From Nemopilema nomurai (lineage: Eukaryota; Cnidaria; Scyphozoa; Rhizostomeae; Rhizostomatidae), in NCBI GenBank assembly GCA_003864495.1, contig ML133387.1, positions 2,169,905-2,233,904 on the forward strand: a stretch of DNA of 64,000 nt. Reading direction: 5' to 3'. Below the pieces are notes generated by a model. The model did no database searches, was not told the origin of the DNA, and worked only from the letters and a program-made list of their open reading frames with translations. The position numbers and the translations under genes were made by a program. Positions 13,201-25,454 of this stretch are shown one piece after another. Position 1 is the first letter of the stretch. The number at the start of each line of letters is the position of its first letter.

Positions 13201-13417
13201 CAGTTCACAGTTATCGTCACCAGACTGTTTATGATTGAACGATTTGCAATGGTGTGTAAACAAGCAGTTGACTTGGCATTCTTCAAGAGGCAAGGTTAGC
13301 TTCAGAAGTACGTTGTGCTCTAGCGCATGCCCAACCGCTGACACGGAGAAATTCGCTTCGGTTTTGCACGGCAACCGTAGAATCCACCCCATGGCGATGT
13401 TTACATTCAGGAAGAAG
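10288..13417 (-). CDS. Gene B: PAN/apple, EGF-like, fibrinogen-like secreted protein (partial)
   Basis: Minus-strand exons: 13114-13417 (304 bp, PAN, beginning FFLNVNIAMGWILRLPC), 12502-12640 (139 bp, EGF-like, eight-cysteine pattern with CIDDCACPGYRC), 11556-11708 (153 bp, CGPGGWTLAMKLDG) and 10288-10782 (495 bp, ending in FIQ and TAA). The terminal exon has LWTNEDLHNQ, KICIGMKAKG, a short Cys-His-Arg block and RIGIMGNNENECRTPDSN. The missing short exon between 11556 and 10782 and the missing first exon match the situation in A and C. It is most like gene C across all exons, so B and C are a recent tandem pair. Within the PAN domain the segment between the second and third cysteines (CQVNCLFTHHC) differs sharply from C (CEKNCKYTPNC). 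It is probably secreted, since the 304-bp exon begins with hydrophobic signal-peptide residues. Confidence 0.8.
11743..11960. mobile_element. GTTTACACGG-type foldback repeat
   Basis: Begins GGCCCCGTTTACACGG, holds inverted matches (CCGTGTAAACGGG) and several GGATCCG blocks. Related sequence lies at 21436-21690, and distantly related ones at 30879-31226 and 33421. Probably a non-autonomous DNA transposon; exact ends not fixed. It sits in an intron of gene B just beyond the GGWT exon. Confidence 0.55.
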
Positions 13418-13731
13418 CTGCGGAAGAAAGGAAATTTTCAAAGTTGAAAGTTTTTCGAAGAAAATTTCTTAATTTTGCCGATTCTGTTCTTTCCAAAATC
13501 CATATCATTGTTTAGAAAACGTTGCCAATATCTTTACCCGGAAAATTTAAAATGATCAAAGTGAGTGATAAACAATTTAGTTGAGATTATAAATTCTAAC
13601 AGTGTAATTATACATAAACACTAGTAAAGATCGATATGGTGTTGGCGATAGGCTTTTAGTTGGAAATGTGTCTCACCATCAAACCAGGTTGGTAAACCTG
13701 AGGAAATCTGTGTTTTTCGTCGCTTTAATCT
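13418..13731. other. Upstream of gene B, no exon recognised
   Basis: No start exon for gene B could be identified here. Confidence 0.35.
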
Positions 13732-13739
13732 GGCACAAG

Positions 13740-15259
13740 CAGTGGCGTAGCGTCAAGGTATGCAAGGTATGCAGTGCATACCCTGAGATTTCAGGGCAAA
13801 ATATTTTCCAAAATAACCTTTTTGATTAAAGTTTAAAAGCAGTAACTACATTAAAACTCATAAATGATCCCTCTTTAAACTGATTTCAACAACATGATTA
13901 GTTGTTTTCTGTTGTAGGTTCCGTTTCTCTGTTCGATTTGCATGTCAATGCACCAAGGCCGATACGTGAATTTTTCTTTGAATGCGCTGCGAAGGAGAAG
14001 AAGCTGGGCTGTTTCTCCTACTGTCTCCCTTTGTTTTTTCAACTCAACTACGTTACGAAATAAGCAGTGAATCCCTTCCACCCAATTCTAACCAATCAGC
14101 GCACTGAATTTCATGAATAAATAACACCAAGTTGGCTGAAAAAATTGAGAAATAAGCAGAAGATTTTCTGCTTCCAACCTCGGAGTAGGCTAAAAATTAA
14201 TCTCGTTTTGGGGCTTCATAGATGGCTTCACATTGAGGAAAACAGGAAGTATGGCCAATGCAAACGACCTAGCTAACGAATGCTCCAAGACCTTGGACTA
14301 GTTATTGGATCAGGTTTTTATATTTTACGAACAATTTCTGCCTATTCATCACACGCCACTTCCACCTAACACGCAAGGCATTTTCCAACCGGCAATTACG
14401 ACATCAACATCATTGATCACCATGGAGATCATCAGCATCAAAACACTACTCTGCTCACATGGCATTTCCTCTCCATTGATCATCCGTCGTCACCTTGCCT
14501 CTCCCTACCTATGATTTCTTTTCCTGGCGTCATTCGATTATATTTAGAACGATCCGTTTACTATATATGTGTGTAGATATATTCAATTCTTTAGTTATGA
14601 TAACCCCAGTTCAAGTCAACACGCGTCTTGCTGAAGCTCCTCTGACTCCGTGTTCTCTGCACGTTAAATAAGACCACATCGAAGTTCCACTCGTCAACAG
14701 AGGGTCCTCACAGAAATTCATTAAGATAGGCAACGCCGCACATCAAAATCTTGCGTTCCTATAAAAGGACGCTATGCCCGTTTAAAACGTTTCACATTTC
14801 AACAACCATTGGAAATTAGTAGCGGTTGGGTTTTGTATCAAACAGATTTTCTAATGTTTTAGGTGCCAGTCACATGCCATGCTGCGTCCTGTTGTATTAG
14901 TTGGCGCGTATTGTGGGGCACAAACTGTCTTGATAAATTAGCTTCCGTTTGTATTATTAGCGTTTGTTGATGATTTCAGTGTTACTTATTCGGTGAAAAG
15001 GCGGATTGGCCTAGCTCATCAGTTGGTTCACAAGCATCAACTTCCCCGTCGTAAGAAAACCCCAACAAACGTAACACATTTCGCTATTGTAAGCCTACAG
15101 TTTGGCAATCTGGGTTTGACACATTCACTATGACTCCAGCACAAGTTATTCAAATCTTTTTCCCCCACCTGGCTTCCATGGCTCTCTTCTATGCCACGCC
15201 CAATCACGCCTTTTTGGCAAAAGTGAATACCCTATAAAAAGGTTCACGCTACGCCACTG
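13740..15259. mobile_element. Non-autonomous hAT-like transposon, 1520 bp
   Basis: Terminal inverted repeats CAGTGGCGTAGCG and CGCTACGCCACTG with further inverted similarity inside (GCATACCCT and AATACCCT). It is flanked by a perfect 8-bp direct repeat GGCACAAG at 13732-13739 and 15260-15267. An 8-bp target duplication and CAGTGG termini are typical of hAT elements. No transposase is recognisable; the two small frames inside (13875-14081 minus, 14305-14514 plus) match nothing I know. Confidence 0.88.
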
Positions 15260-15267
15260 GGCACAAG

Positions 15268-17536
15268 CATGCATGTTTGCCGTCACTGGGGTGAGAGGAG
15301 GTGGGGATGCTACTGTCTTTTCGATTTATTCTGCTGACGATTTTCATAAACTAGAGCATGTACGCGTGAATATGTTTTTCATTGTCATAGATATCAATGC
15401 CCGTCTCCCTATTTGGTGGCAACTGAGACTCCTACCTAATTAATTCTTTGATACGAAGATAAGATCATTGGCTGCATCACATTTTTGCGAGAGAGAATGC
15501 GTCACTATGCAGCTTGTCGTTATCAAAATATTGATGGTTGAAGATAAAACCCGCGTGTAAACATTCGTGTTAAGGAGCTGTGCACTAATAACAATACTTT
15601 TTGGGATGGGGGAAGTTTTCTATAACAACGATTGAGAACAGCGGTACCGCCGTATCGAAGAATAATGAATTGAAGGATACGGCACCTGTTGATAGTTTAC
15701 GACCAGCAGGTGAGCATGTAAATAATTAGTGCCCGTTTACTGATTGCTACATATCCATGAAGATAATAGCTTGAAAGTCGCTTTCGTGAATGGAAAATTG
15801 TTGCTGATTGCCTTAACTAATATCGAAACCAAACATCCCTTTGCTCTTTATGATATTCTATAACAGTCATGCAATTTTCAAAGATTGGGGCAACCCCCCC
15901 TTTCAGGTCGAGGCTGCGGACAGGGTTGCCCCTAAGTTTTGAGGGTGTCATCATCCCCCTGGTACTGACGAAAAGCAACCTAGGCGAAGAACCTGGCAGA
16001 AAAGCAGTGTCAAATGACCCTGTAAGATTGAATGCTTAAAAAAAGAAGCTCTTTGAAAGGAAACAATTGGTCATCTTTTCACCATTGTGTACCAAGACCC
16101 AAATGAAGGTCAAGCAAGGACGCCAACAAGAGAATTCTTGCTTTTCAGAAATACTTTCGTCCCTTCTTTGATAAAAAACTATTTAAGTCATTGTAAACCC
16201 AAAACCGTCATTTATCAAACATTGTTGCAGTGGACGCAGCTATTAATTCAAACTTTTCGTCTTCTCTGGGCCTCATAATTGCTTTTTCCTCTTGTAGTTG
16301 AGCAAACAAGCTGATTCCTTTATTGCCATACATACCTGAATGAAAAAACTTGAAAAAAGCCTGGAATGGTCATTCTGTTAAATAGATACTATTTCGCCTT
16401 ACCTGACTAGGACCATCTGTGCCTTGAAGTTTGCCATATCCATAGCCTCCCTCCCCTCTGATGCGCTCAAGTGCAATAGCTTTGCCGTCTCTCGGCAAGT
16501 CGTTTTGAAGGTACCGAGGAGTTAATTATTCATGTGTATTGACCGGGCTTTGAATAGACTTGAGCTGACAACATCTATCGATTCTGAAGTAGAAATTGTG
16601 CATAACTTGCAACTTTATTCAAAGCAACAATTTCTCGTAAGCCTTTCCCCCGCTGTAAAGATAAAATAGTTGAACAATCTTCTACGAAGACTGTTTAATA
16701 CGTAGACTCGGTGCATTATGCAACACGATGCCAGGGGGGTGTATGTGGAGAGGAAGGGGCAGACCTAGAATAAGAACAACAATCACGCGAGGGTCCTGCC
16801 TCACACAACGTCAATTTGCTCGGCTCAAGCAACATAAAAACAAAGGCAATTGCATAGCAGTGGCTGAAAGAAAAAGTTAGACCGAGTTTAGCAGTCTATT
16901 TGGTTCTCAGCGAGTCTTCCTTAGAACCTATTTTAGTTCTGGTAATATCATTAGCGCATGCATCGATTAAAGAACAGGAGATAGCACTTTTAGACAATTA
17001 TGTCTAAGTGCCCTTGCACAGGTCATCAATTAACTGCCTATTGTCTGACTAGATAGAACGCTTCACCATTTGCTAGTGTCGTCTAAAATTTCACAATCTA
17101 CGGTTAAATCTTCTATTTTTCAATCGCATCCCATAGGGTACCAGATGCAGCGTGGCTAGACCCAAGCTCAAGTTCGATTGGCTCTAACTAGATCTAAGAT
17201 GCAGCTTTTGTTGTGAGATCTTCAGCACTGAGCGTTTTCTCCCAGGTATTTCTTTTATTTCCAATTACTGCTGGGTTTTTAAAGTAAATAAGACATCACG
17301 CAGAAGTCGGAGGATAAATCAAAGTGACATCACATAAGACGGAGTAACTGTCATTACGCTTTGGTACGTCATTTTAAAATCTTGGTAACGCATGGTAACG
17401 AGTTTATCATAATCCCAAATGCTTCAAGATGCCATCAAATAGTAGAACAACTTATTGGTTAATAAATGCAAAGGCTTTTACCATTCCAAAATTTGGAAAT
17501 GCAATATTATGACTACCGTCTTACAGTGTGTAAGTG
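15268..17536. other. No gene recognised; 3' flank of gene C at the end
   Basis: I see no coding exon with conserved character. The last 130 bases are homologous to the 3' flank of gene B. Confidence 0.4.
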
Positions 17537-20500
17537 TTATTGAATAAAAATGTATGCTTCTTTCTTGGCATTGCGAGCTCCACTATAAGCCTTGTTCATT
17601 CCAGTAAGTCCTACACCAATGTTAGAGTCTGGTGTCCTGCACTCATTTTCGTTGTTTCCCATAATGCCAATTCTGGCAAAGATAGACTGGCTGCCGTCTT
17701 TCTTTATGTTGAATCCCTGTCTGTGACAATTTATTTGTAGTGGATTGCTTTCTTCTGGCACTAAATCCTTCCACTTTTGCACATTTATTTGAGTAAATGA
17801 GCTTTCACCAGAAATAAAAACATCAAGCAAGGAGCATGAGGCTTTTGGAATCATTAACCATCTGGTTGTGTCCATTGTCGCGCCTTTAGCCTTCATTCCG
17901 ATGCATATTTTCTCAAAGGCGACATTGGAGAAGGCATTGAATTTGGCATTTCCGTCATTGAGATTGGTACTTGCCTGATTGTGTAGGTCTTCATTGGTCC
18001 AGAAGGACGATGTTGATTTGAAAATGTCCTGTGAAGTTAGAATCTTGAAACATAGCAAATTGTATTTTCTTGAAGTATAGCTACGCGCATGCGTTCACAG
18101 ACATCTAACAGCTTTATAAATGAATTTCTTGTATATGAAATATATGATCCAACAGCCCCGGAAATAAAATCCTACACCTATTGGCTTTCTAAATGCGAGT
18201 GCTCCTAAACGCTTCGAGCTATTTTTTGCCATGTTAAAGGGAAGCGGTTGCCAAGTCATTTCAATCTTCTCCCTAGTCTTTCAGATTTGAATTATACCTA
18301 GACATGGATAAATGTTGCCAAAACAATTGCTGAAAGACAGGGTTTGGGGGTGATACCCCCTTAACCCCTAACTGGGGAGTTCCCGACTGTCAGTAGATGC
18401 TCTTTAAAAAGCCCAACTTAATTTTTCTTCACTTTTGAAAACATCAAGCCAGCCAATTGCGAATAAAATAAATTGAAACGCTTAAATTGATTTACACCTA
18501 CAGTTTCTCCATCAGTCTTGATGGCTAGCGTCCAGCCTCCTGGACCACACTCACCACCCACCATGCAGTAGTGATCTCCAATGCCTGGCAGATGATAGAC
18601 GCCACTCGTGGTATTCCCCAAGGCGTAAAGACTGTTGCAGCTCTGCTGATCTGTAAAGAATAATGCGAGTGCAATTACAAATAAAGAACAATTGACATTC
18701 AAAAAGACACCACGTGATTAGGAATATTTTTATGGTGAGGTTACTCAGCTGAACCTACATTTGTTTGGGCTGACCCAGCCATAAGTTGGAGAATGCGCCT
18801 CCGCACAAGGAGCGCAGCGGTATCCAGGGCATGCGCAGTCGTCAATACAGATCTCAGTCGCTCTGCAAGGATTACTCTTTTGGCAAAGGGAGCCAATCTG
18901 AAAGAATAATAATAATTATAATAATAATCATATCAATAATTGTAATAATAATAATGATGATGATTGCTTTTCACGATAAATGCTTGTGATTGCTATAATT
19001 CTATTATCGTTGGTGCTACGTTAAATGAAAGCTTCCTATAGATTTAGTTCAAATGGAGAGCAGTTATATCAATTAATGTTTATGGATGACATCAAACTGT
19101 TTGCGAGAATGAAATTGGTCAATTTGCATTGGTGCAGTCAGTCAGAGTTGTTAGTAATTATATGGGTATGGACTTTGGGGTACAATAATGCGTCCTGTTC
19201 ACTATCAAGCTAATAATGGCGGCACAGACTCAATAACTCCGAACAAATACAATTAAAGCGAACATTGACAAGAGGCAAGAGGACTCGAAGGGTAGAATGT
19301 GTAAACCACAAAGCCACGAAGTCAGTAAATGCCCAAAATTGGCGCAGAGAGAGTACAAACGTGGACATGATTGTGTAGCGAAGGCCCTTCGTTGGGATTT
19401 CTACCGCCTGTATGACATAGATTGTGGAAAAGATGGTATGAACACCGACCAGATGGAGTGTTCGAAACAACAGATGTAAAGGTTCTCTGGGATTTAAACA
19501 TTTAAACAGGCAATATAATCCAGGCAAGGAGAACTGACATAAAAAATAAAAATAAAAAGAAAGGATGTGCTACATCACCGATGTTGCAGTCTCGGGAGAC
19601 GCGAGAATAGGAGAAAAAGACACGGAAAAAAGTATGATAATTTAAAAAGAGAAGTGGAAAGGTTATGGAAAGTAAATTAACCCCTATTGTCTTGGGTGCC
19701 CTTGAGACAGTAATACAAAGTTCGAGCAGCTACATCAAAGAAATTGGAGTCAAAATACAGATAAAACTGATTCAAAAATTTGTACTTTTAGGGACTGAGA
19801 AAAGTTCTTGAAGTTTAAGATCACGGGTTGTGATGCGATTTCAGAGAACATCAAGAACATGCCAGTTAAAACATCAGAACTGTGGAAGTCAACATAATGA
19901 TAATGATAATAAAGCATTTATATTACGCCATATATCCACAGGACTCCTAGGTGCATCACAATTGAAAACACTATTTTAATTCAAAATGTACGATAAAAAG
20001 GGGTAAAAATTTACAGGGGTAAAAATAAAGATTTTCACCAAAACCGAAGTCAAAACAATTTATTCAATAAAAAATTCCATCAGCCTGCCAGGAAGACAAT
20101 TTCCATCAGAAGAAAATCCTTCCCATAAAAAGAGACTAACATACCTGTTAGTGAAATGCATAAGATTATAGCCGGACATTATGTTAATTAACTGTACATG
20201 AAGGATGAAAGCATGCTTCACAGATAAGTGTTGTATACTTACTAATCTAGTAAACTGATTGGTGGCATAGTAAGTCCAGCCACTTCTTGCAACCAGTGCC
20301 CCAGGCTTTGTGACATTAGTTTCGCTGTTCAGTTCACAGTTATCGTCACCAGACTGTTTATGATTGAACGATTTGCAGTTTGGTGTATACTTGCAGTTCT
20401 TTTCACATTCTTCAAGAGGCAAGGTTAGCTTCAGAAGTACGTTGTGCTCTAGCGCATGCCCAACCGCTGACACGGAGAAATTCGCTTCGGTTTTGCATGG

Positions 20501-20546
20501 TAGCCGTAGAATCCACCCCATGGCGATGTTTACATTCAAGAAGAAG
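17537..20546 (-). CDS. Gene C: PAN/apple, EGF-like, fibrinogen-like secreted protein (partial)
   Basis: Minus-strand exons: 20243-20546 (304 bp, PAN, donor GTAAGT), 18759-18897 (139 bp, EGF-like), 18498-18650 (153 bp, CGPGGWTLAIKTDG) and 17537-18028 (492 bp, stop TAA after FIQ). Entering phases are 2, 0, 1 and 0; the step from phase 1 out to phase 0 in shows that a short exon is missing between 18498 and 18028. The terminal exon reads SFWTNEDLHNQ, KICIGMKAKG and RIGIMGNNENECRTPDSN and is colinear with gene B. The intron between PAN and EGF-like exons holds a microsatellite and a retrotransposon relic on the opposite strand. The PAN exon is nearly identical to that of gene E, although E ends in a different recognition domain. 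Function inferred: extracellular binding protein, of innate-recognition or skeletal-matrix type. Confidence 0.82.
18905..18966. repeat. AAT microsatellite
   Basis: Imperfect AAT/ATAATA run in an intron of gene C. Confidence 0.9.
19022..19900 (+). pseudogene. Non-LTR retrotransposon relic, C-terminal reverse transcriptase region
   Basis: Plus-strand frames, broken by stops and shifts, read in order LMFMDDIKLFAR (the catalytic FMDD box of reverse transcriptase), MCKPQSHEVSKCPKLAQREY (a Cys/His motif followed by KLAQ.EYK), then CYITDVAVSGDARI and REVERLWKVN. This order matches the C-terminal part of a non-LTR polyprotein type common in cnidarian genomes (known to me as a pattern, not checked). 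Several stop codons show it is dead. It lies antisense inside an intron of lectin gene C. Confidence 0.8.
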
Positions 20547-22612
20547 CTGCAGAGAGAAACTATAGACAGTTTATCGTGGAGAGGTCCTTTTGCTGCCACA
20601 TAACTAGATTACTGACAGTGGTACTCTTCTACTGGCAGTGGTCATTAAAAATCGAAGCTTCGTCCGCCATGGGCTTTGTGGCATTTAAATTACTGGCAAA
20701 ATGGCTGTTACGTTTGGTCTGATAACTTGACACATGGTTCAATGATTCACTAAAGCAATCTATATCTGGATTTTAGACCTTTGCTTGCAACAAATTTCTT
20801 AGTCTAAGATACGACTTGATGTCATATGGCTAAGATCTTTTATTTTCTTTTGGGATGATTATCGAAGTTTAATATCATTAGGCCAATATCATTAGCCGAA
20901 GCAGTTGGTCAGTCTTCTATGGTCCTGTTTAGAACTTTACCTGACTTCTCAATTTTATGTTTACTGACTCTTATTTTGCCTACGTAATTAGAAAAACAAG
21001 TAGTTGATCATGCCCAACTGATCATGCCTGGACCAGGCCAATGCAGTACAATTAAGGTTCTTTCTTCTCATCTGTTGGTTACGATGGCTTCAGAGATGCA
21101 ATTCTCTCAACTGTGCCAACCTTTGGACTAAAGCCGTATTGTATGTTGTCCAGCCGGAGATTAAGGCTAGAGCTCATGTAATTGTTCAGTGTTTTCTAGA
21201 AACTTTTTCTGGCATGAAGTATCAAAGAATTAATTTCGATGAGTTCAACCACCAGCAGCTTTTATGAATTAAACTGGATCTTCATTGGATCCACCTGAGT
21301 TGTTTACGCATTTCAATATCCACGTTATGAGGACTTTTTACGAAAAGTTCCGAGTTTCTAAGCTTCCGTCTATTTTTTTCCAAAAATTTTGTATTTCAAC
21401 ATTAATTGTGGCGGTAGAATCAAATGGGACAGTCCATTAGGCCCCGTTTGAACGATAGAAAATGGAATGGATCCAAAACATCCCGACCTTTTCGGTACCA
21501 CATGGGTAGATTGCTGAAGCTATACTATACAGCGTTTACACGAGGAAGGACCAAAAGCGAATTGCCTTTTTTACTGCCGTGGCTTTGCGGATCGTATCCA
21601 CCCATTCACACGGTGCCGAAGAGGGTACGGCTCCAAATGGATTCGCCTTCTAATCGTGCTCAAAAAGGTACGGCTCTTTCCCAGAGAAGATACGATGCAA
21701 CACAATAATTAATCATACAAACAGTCACGAGTGTTTTCATTGTCACATCCACGAAATAAACCTTGTACGCACCAATCAACAAGTTCTACATCAACGGAGT
21801 AGAAAACACATAGAAATCGATTCACTAGAAACATGACACACGGATGATAACTCGTAGATTAATAGCCTTTACCTATATGAATATCACGCACACCGTTTAT
21901 GAATATCAATGTTGCTTACCTTGCCAAACTAGAAAACATGAAGAATGCATCCTTCATGATGAGTTTTCTGGAAGAGTGTATCTCTAGCTAACTGAAGGCT
22001 GTACGAGTTTAGGTAGTTCTGGTTGTTATTTATACATCATTGATTAATTATTAAAACTGCGACGCAGCACTTTGTCCCTAGTTACTGCTTCTTGATAATG
22101 AATTTTTTTCAAGAATCAAATGTAGTTTCAAATTGCTAATGTTGAATAGAAGTAGAGTTTTTGCTGCTTTCATGATGTTAAAGTCTGGCTAGTATACTTC
22201 TTGGTTAGTGTTTCTCATTACATTCTGAGCCTACACAAGCTTCATACACAAGCCCAGTCTCTTAAATACGATTATCTTACGTAGGCATTTTTGCTGTTGC
22301 TGTATTGTGGTATGGCTTGAATTTAAGCGTCACCCTCATTAGACCAAGTAAAACACCTGCAAATAAAAATTAGTGTCTGATTTATTCTTCACTGCTGTGT
22401 TTCTTTCATTTGGAAATCCTGCACGCCTTCCTAATTTGCATGACTGTACGTCTTCTAATCAACTGAATGACATCCTGTTTATAAGGTTCCATGCTCTGCA
22501 TTCAATGACTTTGCATTGACGCACAAAGTACTAAGCAGTAATGTGGAAAGCCCAGGTATCGTCTATTTGACTAGGCCTCTTCGTGACACCAGGTAGAAAT
22601 AGGTTTGTTTGC
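20547..22612. other. Upstream of gene C; no exon recognised
   Basis: No start exon identified for gene C. A dispersed repeat occupies 21436-21690; the remainder shows nothing recognisable. Confidence 0.4.
21436..21690. mobile_element. GTTTACACG-type repeat, second copy
   Basis: Begins AGGCCCCGTTTGAACG and shares the GGATCC, AAAAGGTACGG and CCACCCATTCACACGGTGCC-like blocks, inverted, with the element at 11743. Probably a divergent copy of the same family. Confidence 0.5.
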
Positions 22613-23400
22613 TCAGGCGCGGATCTAGACCGGTTGCACAGGTTTAAAAAAACCGGTCAAATTCTCAGAGCTATGTTGCTCTGCGAATTTTGAATTGGTA
22701 TCTAGAATTTTAATTCCAACTATATCTTTCTTTTCCCTTGACTGACTAATGACTGAAATGCCTATGTTTAAACACTGAATTAAAGCAGGGCAGTAAAACG
22801 ATACAGAAGTAGTGGTGGACAGCACTCCATCTGCAGATATTGCGACAGACTTTCCAGTTTCCTGTTCAACTTGCCTTTTATTCCAAAGTATTCGAGGAAT
22901 TCAAAATCGCGGAAATCAGTCGCCACTTCAAGTGGCAGTTTGCAGTATGCTATATATGCTCCAATTCTGAAACCGGTGGCTATTGTTTCCTGAAAACCTG
23001 TGAAAACCGGTGGCCATATATTTCCCTTACAGAAAAAAAACGGTGGCTAAAAAGCATATTCAATATCGATATGAAAAGTTCAGATTGTGAAAGCACTGTA
23101 ACGACACAAAGTGGAGATAGTTCGCAACTGAAACAGAATGAAATATAGAGGAGAAGGAAAATCTGAAGTCATGTGTTGAGGGATTTGACATCATTTTTCG
23201 AAATAATTCACGGAAATTAGAATTGAAGTTGAAACAGGAGGGTCAGATGCGTGCTAAGTGGAGTAATATTCCGCTCGACCAGGGAGCAGAAGAGTTATGT
23301 TTTTTCAAAACCATAAGAATGTACATAGAGACCAAAATATAAGAGGGAACGGGGAAAGCACCAGTAAACCGGTTAAACATTTAGCTAGATCCGCGCCTGA
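22613..23400. mobile_element. TIR transposon, 788 bp, CAGGCGCGGATCTAG ends
   Basis: Perfect inverted ends TCAGGCGCGGATCTAG and CTAGATCCGCGCCTGA at 22613 and 23385-23400. The flanks share only TTGC directly outside the ends, so the target duplication is unclear. A 102-codon frame at 22840-23148 (plus) includes YICSNSETGGYCFLKTCENR, a possible zinc-finger relic; no transposase core is present. CAGG(C/G)GCGGATC ends resemble hAT families from memory. Confidence 0.75.
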
Positions 23401-23639
23401 TTGCTTGTTCAATATCGTTCAAAGATGGCGATAGCAGCTTGCCAGAACTAATCTCTGTCAAAAGTATTGCACCACCGTCAGGTGTGTGCAATTTTGCGAG
23501 CCCCGTTTCATTTACATGCTAGCCACACGAAAGACCTACCAAAGATCCCATCGACTGATATATTCGTGTCCCCCCGATCTCATATTCTCAGAACCACTCA
23601 CCCAAATACACTTCACTCTTTCCGTCTGACACAGTACTT

Positions 23640-23850
23640 TTCCGTCTGACACTCTTCCGAGTATGCAAACGTCGAAAAATAACCAAAAGCTGACACAGTA
23701 AATAGCCAGTTGTGGACCGAAGATAAGAAGAGAATGACACAGCATGTTCTCACGAGCATAAGGACCAAAACCTCTGCAGAAAGAGAGCAGCCGCGTCGAA
23801 ACTGTTATTCGGCTTTAGGGCAACATCTATGGGAGAATCTGCAAAATGTA
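23640..23850 (+). mobile_element. Penelope-like element fragment
   Basis: Shares GTATGCAAACGTCG and AAATAGCCAG with the inverted arms at 24651-25454, followed by a fragment matching its internal coding part (QHV-like, SAERE, GQHLWEN). Confidence 0.65.
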
Positions 23851-24650
23851 TCTGTATGCAAAAACTGGTTCCGCTACTTCTAGCTGTTGTGAAGAAGAGA
23901 CTTTTTGTGACTTGGCACTGTATGTATTTTGTGCGCATTGGCGTTGTTGACTGCAAAGGAACGAGTGTTACAAAGAGAAGGACATAACATGCCAATTCAT
24001 AACAGGCAATGCATATGCATGCTTTGAGATCAACTGAATGAACAAATGAATAATTCATTTTCACCTGACGTATTTTGGTTTTCATGTTTCAATGTTGCGA
24101 CGAAACTTTCGTACATTGCGTTCAATGACGCCCATGTTTCAAACAATATTGAATTTTTCAGTCAAGGCAATCTTTCAGCATGTGCAGTCGTTGAATTGCC
24201 TGTCCACTGTCAAATCGTCGGAAAGCATCATACCATCAAGTATAAAGAGCCTCTTCTTCAAGTAAACCAGGAATGTAGAGACACACTCTCTTGTAACAGT
24301 TTGGACATTTTCTCCGTTGTACAGCGGGCCTAAGATTTTTTCTATTGCTTTTTCCAAGTCATGTGCAATAGTTTAAGATAGCTTAGACGATGAAGCATTA
24401 GTAAGTTCTTCATTTGAACATAAACATGACGCCTAAAAGGAAGAAGAAAAGGAAAAAAGTCCAGGAGAAAGAACTAGAAGCGCTTCTTGACACCCAGCGA
24501 GCTCATTTCAGTTAATGAAGACCTCTTCAATTTGCTTTTGTCAAAATCATCGGAAGCAGGAATACCCACGCATCAACGAACCCACCAAAGTGGTTCTCCG
24601 AAGTATAGGACCTATCCTGTAGAGAAACACAAACGCTTTGTGGTACAAAA

Positions 24651-25454
24651 CTTCACAATTGCTAGAAAAAGCGGAACTATTTTTCGCATACTTAAAAGTA
24701 CTTTTTTCGTCCGACACTCCTCAGAGTATGCAAACGTCGGAAGATAACCAAAAACTGACCGAATAAATAGCCAGATGCGGATCGAAAACACTAGAGGGTG
24801 ATAAGCAGAGCGCGTGATTGGATATAATTGACCAATCTGCGTTACTTAACACCTCACTTTAGAAGAGCCCAAGGGAAAAGACGAACTCTTTCTGTCTACA
24901 AAGAATGGGATTTTCCATTGAAATATAGACGCACTACTCAAAGATTGGAGGATAGAATAAAGCAGCATGTTCCCACGAGCATAAGGATCAAAACGTCTGC
25001 AGAAAGAGAGCAGCCGCGTCGAAATTGTAAAGGACGCAATGCCCAAATTAATTGCGATTCGGCTATAGGACAACATCTTTTAGAAAATCCAGATTGCGCC
25101 AAAACATACAATGACGACAATTTTCGTATAATTGGGCAAGCTAGGTCGTCCTTTCACCTAGGTGTTTTGGAGTCTGTCTATATTTCAATGGAAAATCCCA
25201 TTCTTGTAGACAGAAAGAGTTCGTCTTTTCCCTTGGGCTCTTCTAAAGTGAGGTGTTAAGTAACGCAGATTGGTCAATTATATCCAATCACGCGCTCTGC
25301 TTATCACCCTCTAGTGTTTTCGATCCGCATCTGGCTATTTATTCGGTCAGTTTTTGGTTATCTTCCGACGTTTGCATACTCTGAGGAGTGTCGGACGAAA
25401 AAAGTACTTTTAAGTATGCGAAAAATAGTTCCGATTTTTCTAGCAATTGTGAAG
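24651..25454 (+). mobile_element. Penelope-like GIY-YIG relic inside a 280-bp inverted repeat
   Basis: Arms 24651-24930 and 25176-25454 are almost perfect reverse complements, separated by 245 bp. The spacer codes on the plus strand for RTTQRLEDRIKQHVP, SAIGQHLLENPDCAKTYND and SFHLGVLESVYI. This is the C-terminal part of a GIY-YIG endonuclease of the kind carried by Penelope-like retroelements. The N-terminal catalytic GIY and YIG residues and the reverse transcriptase are absent, so the copy is dead. Inverted terminal structures are common for this class. Fragments of the same arm occur at 23640, 28545 and 36440. Confidence 0.75.

Noticed and set aside
19210..19527. 105-codon minus frame
   Set aside because: Antisense of the retrotransposon relic, which explains the sequence better.
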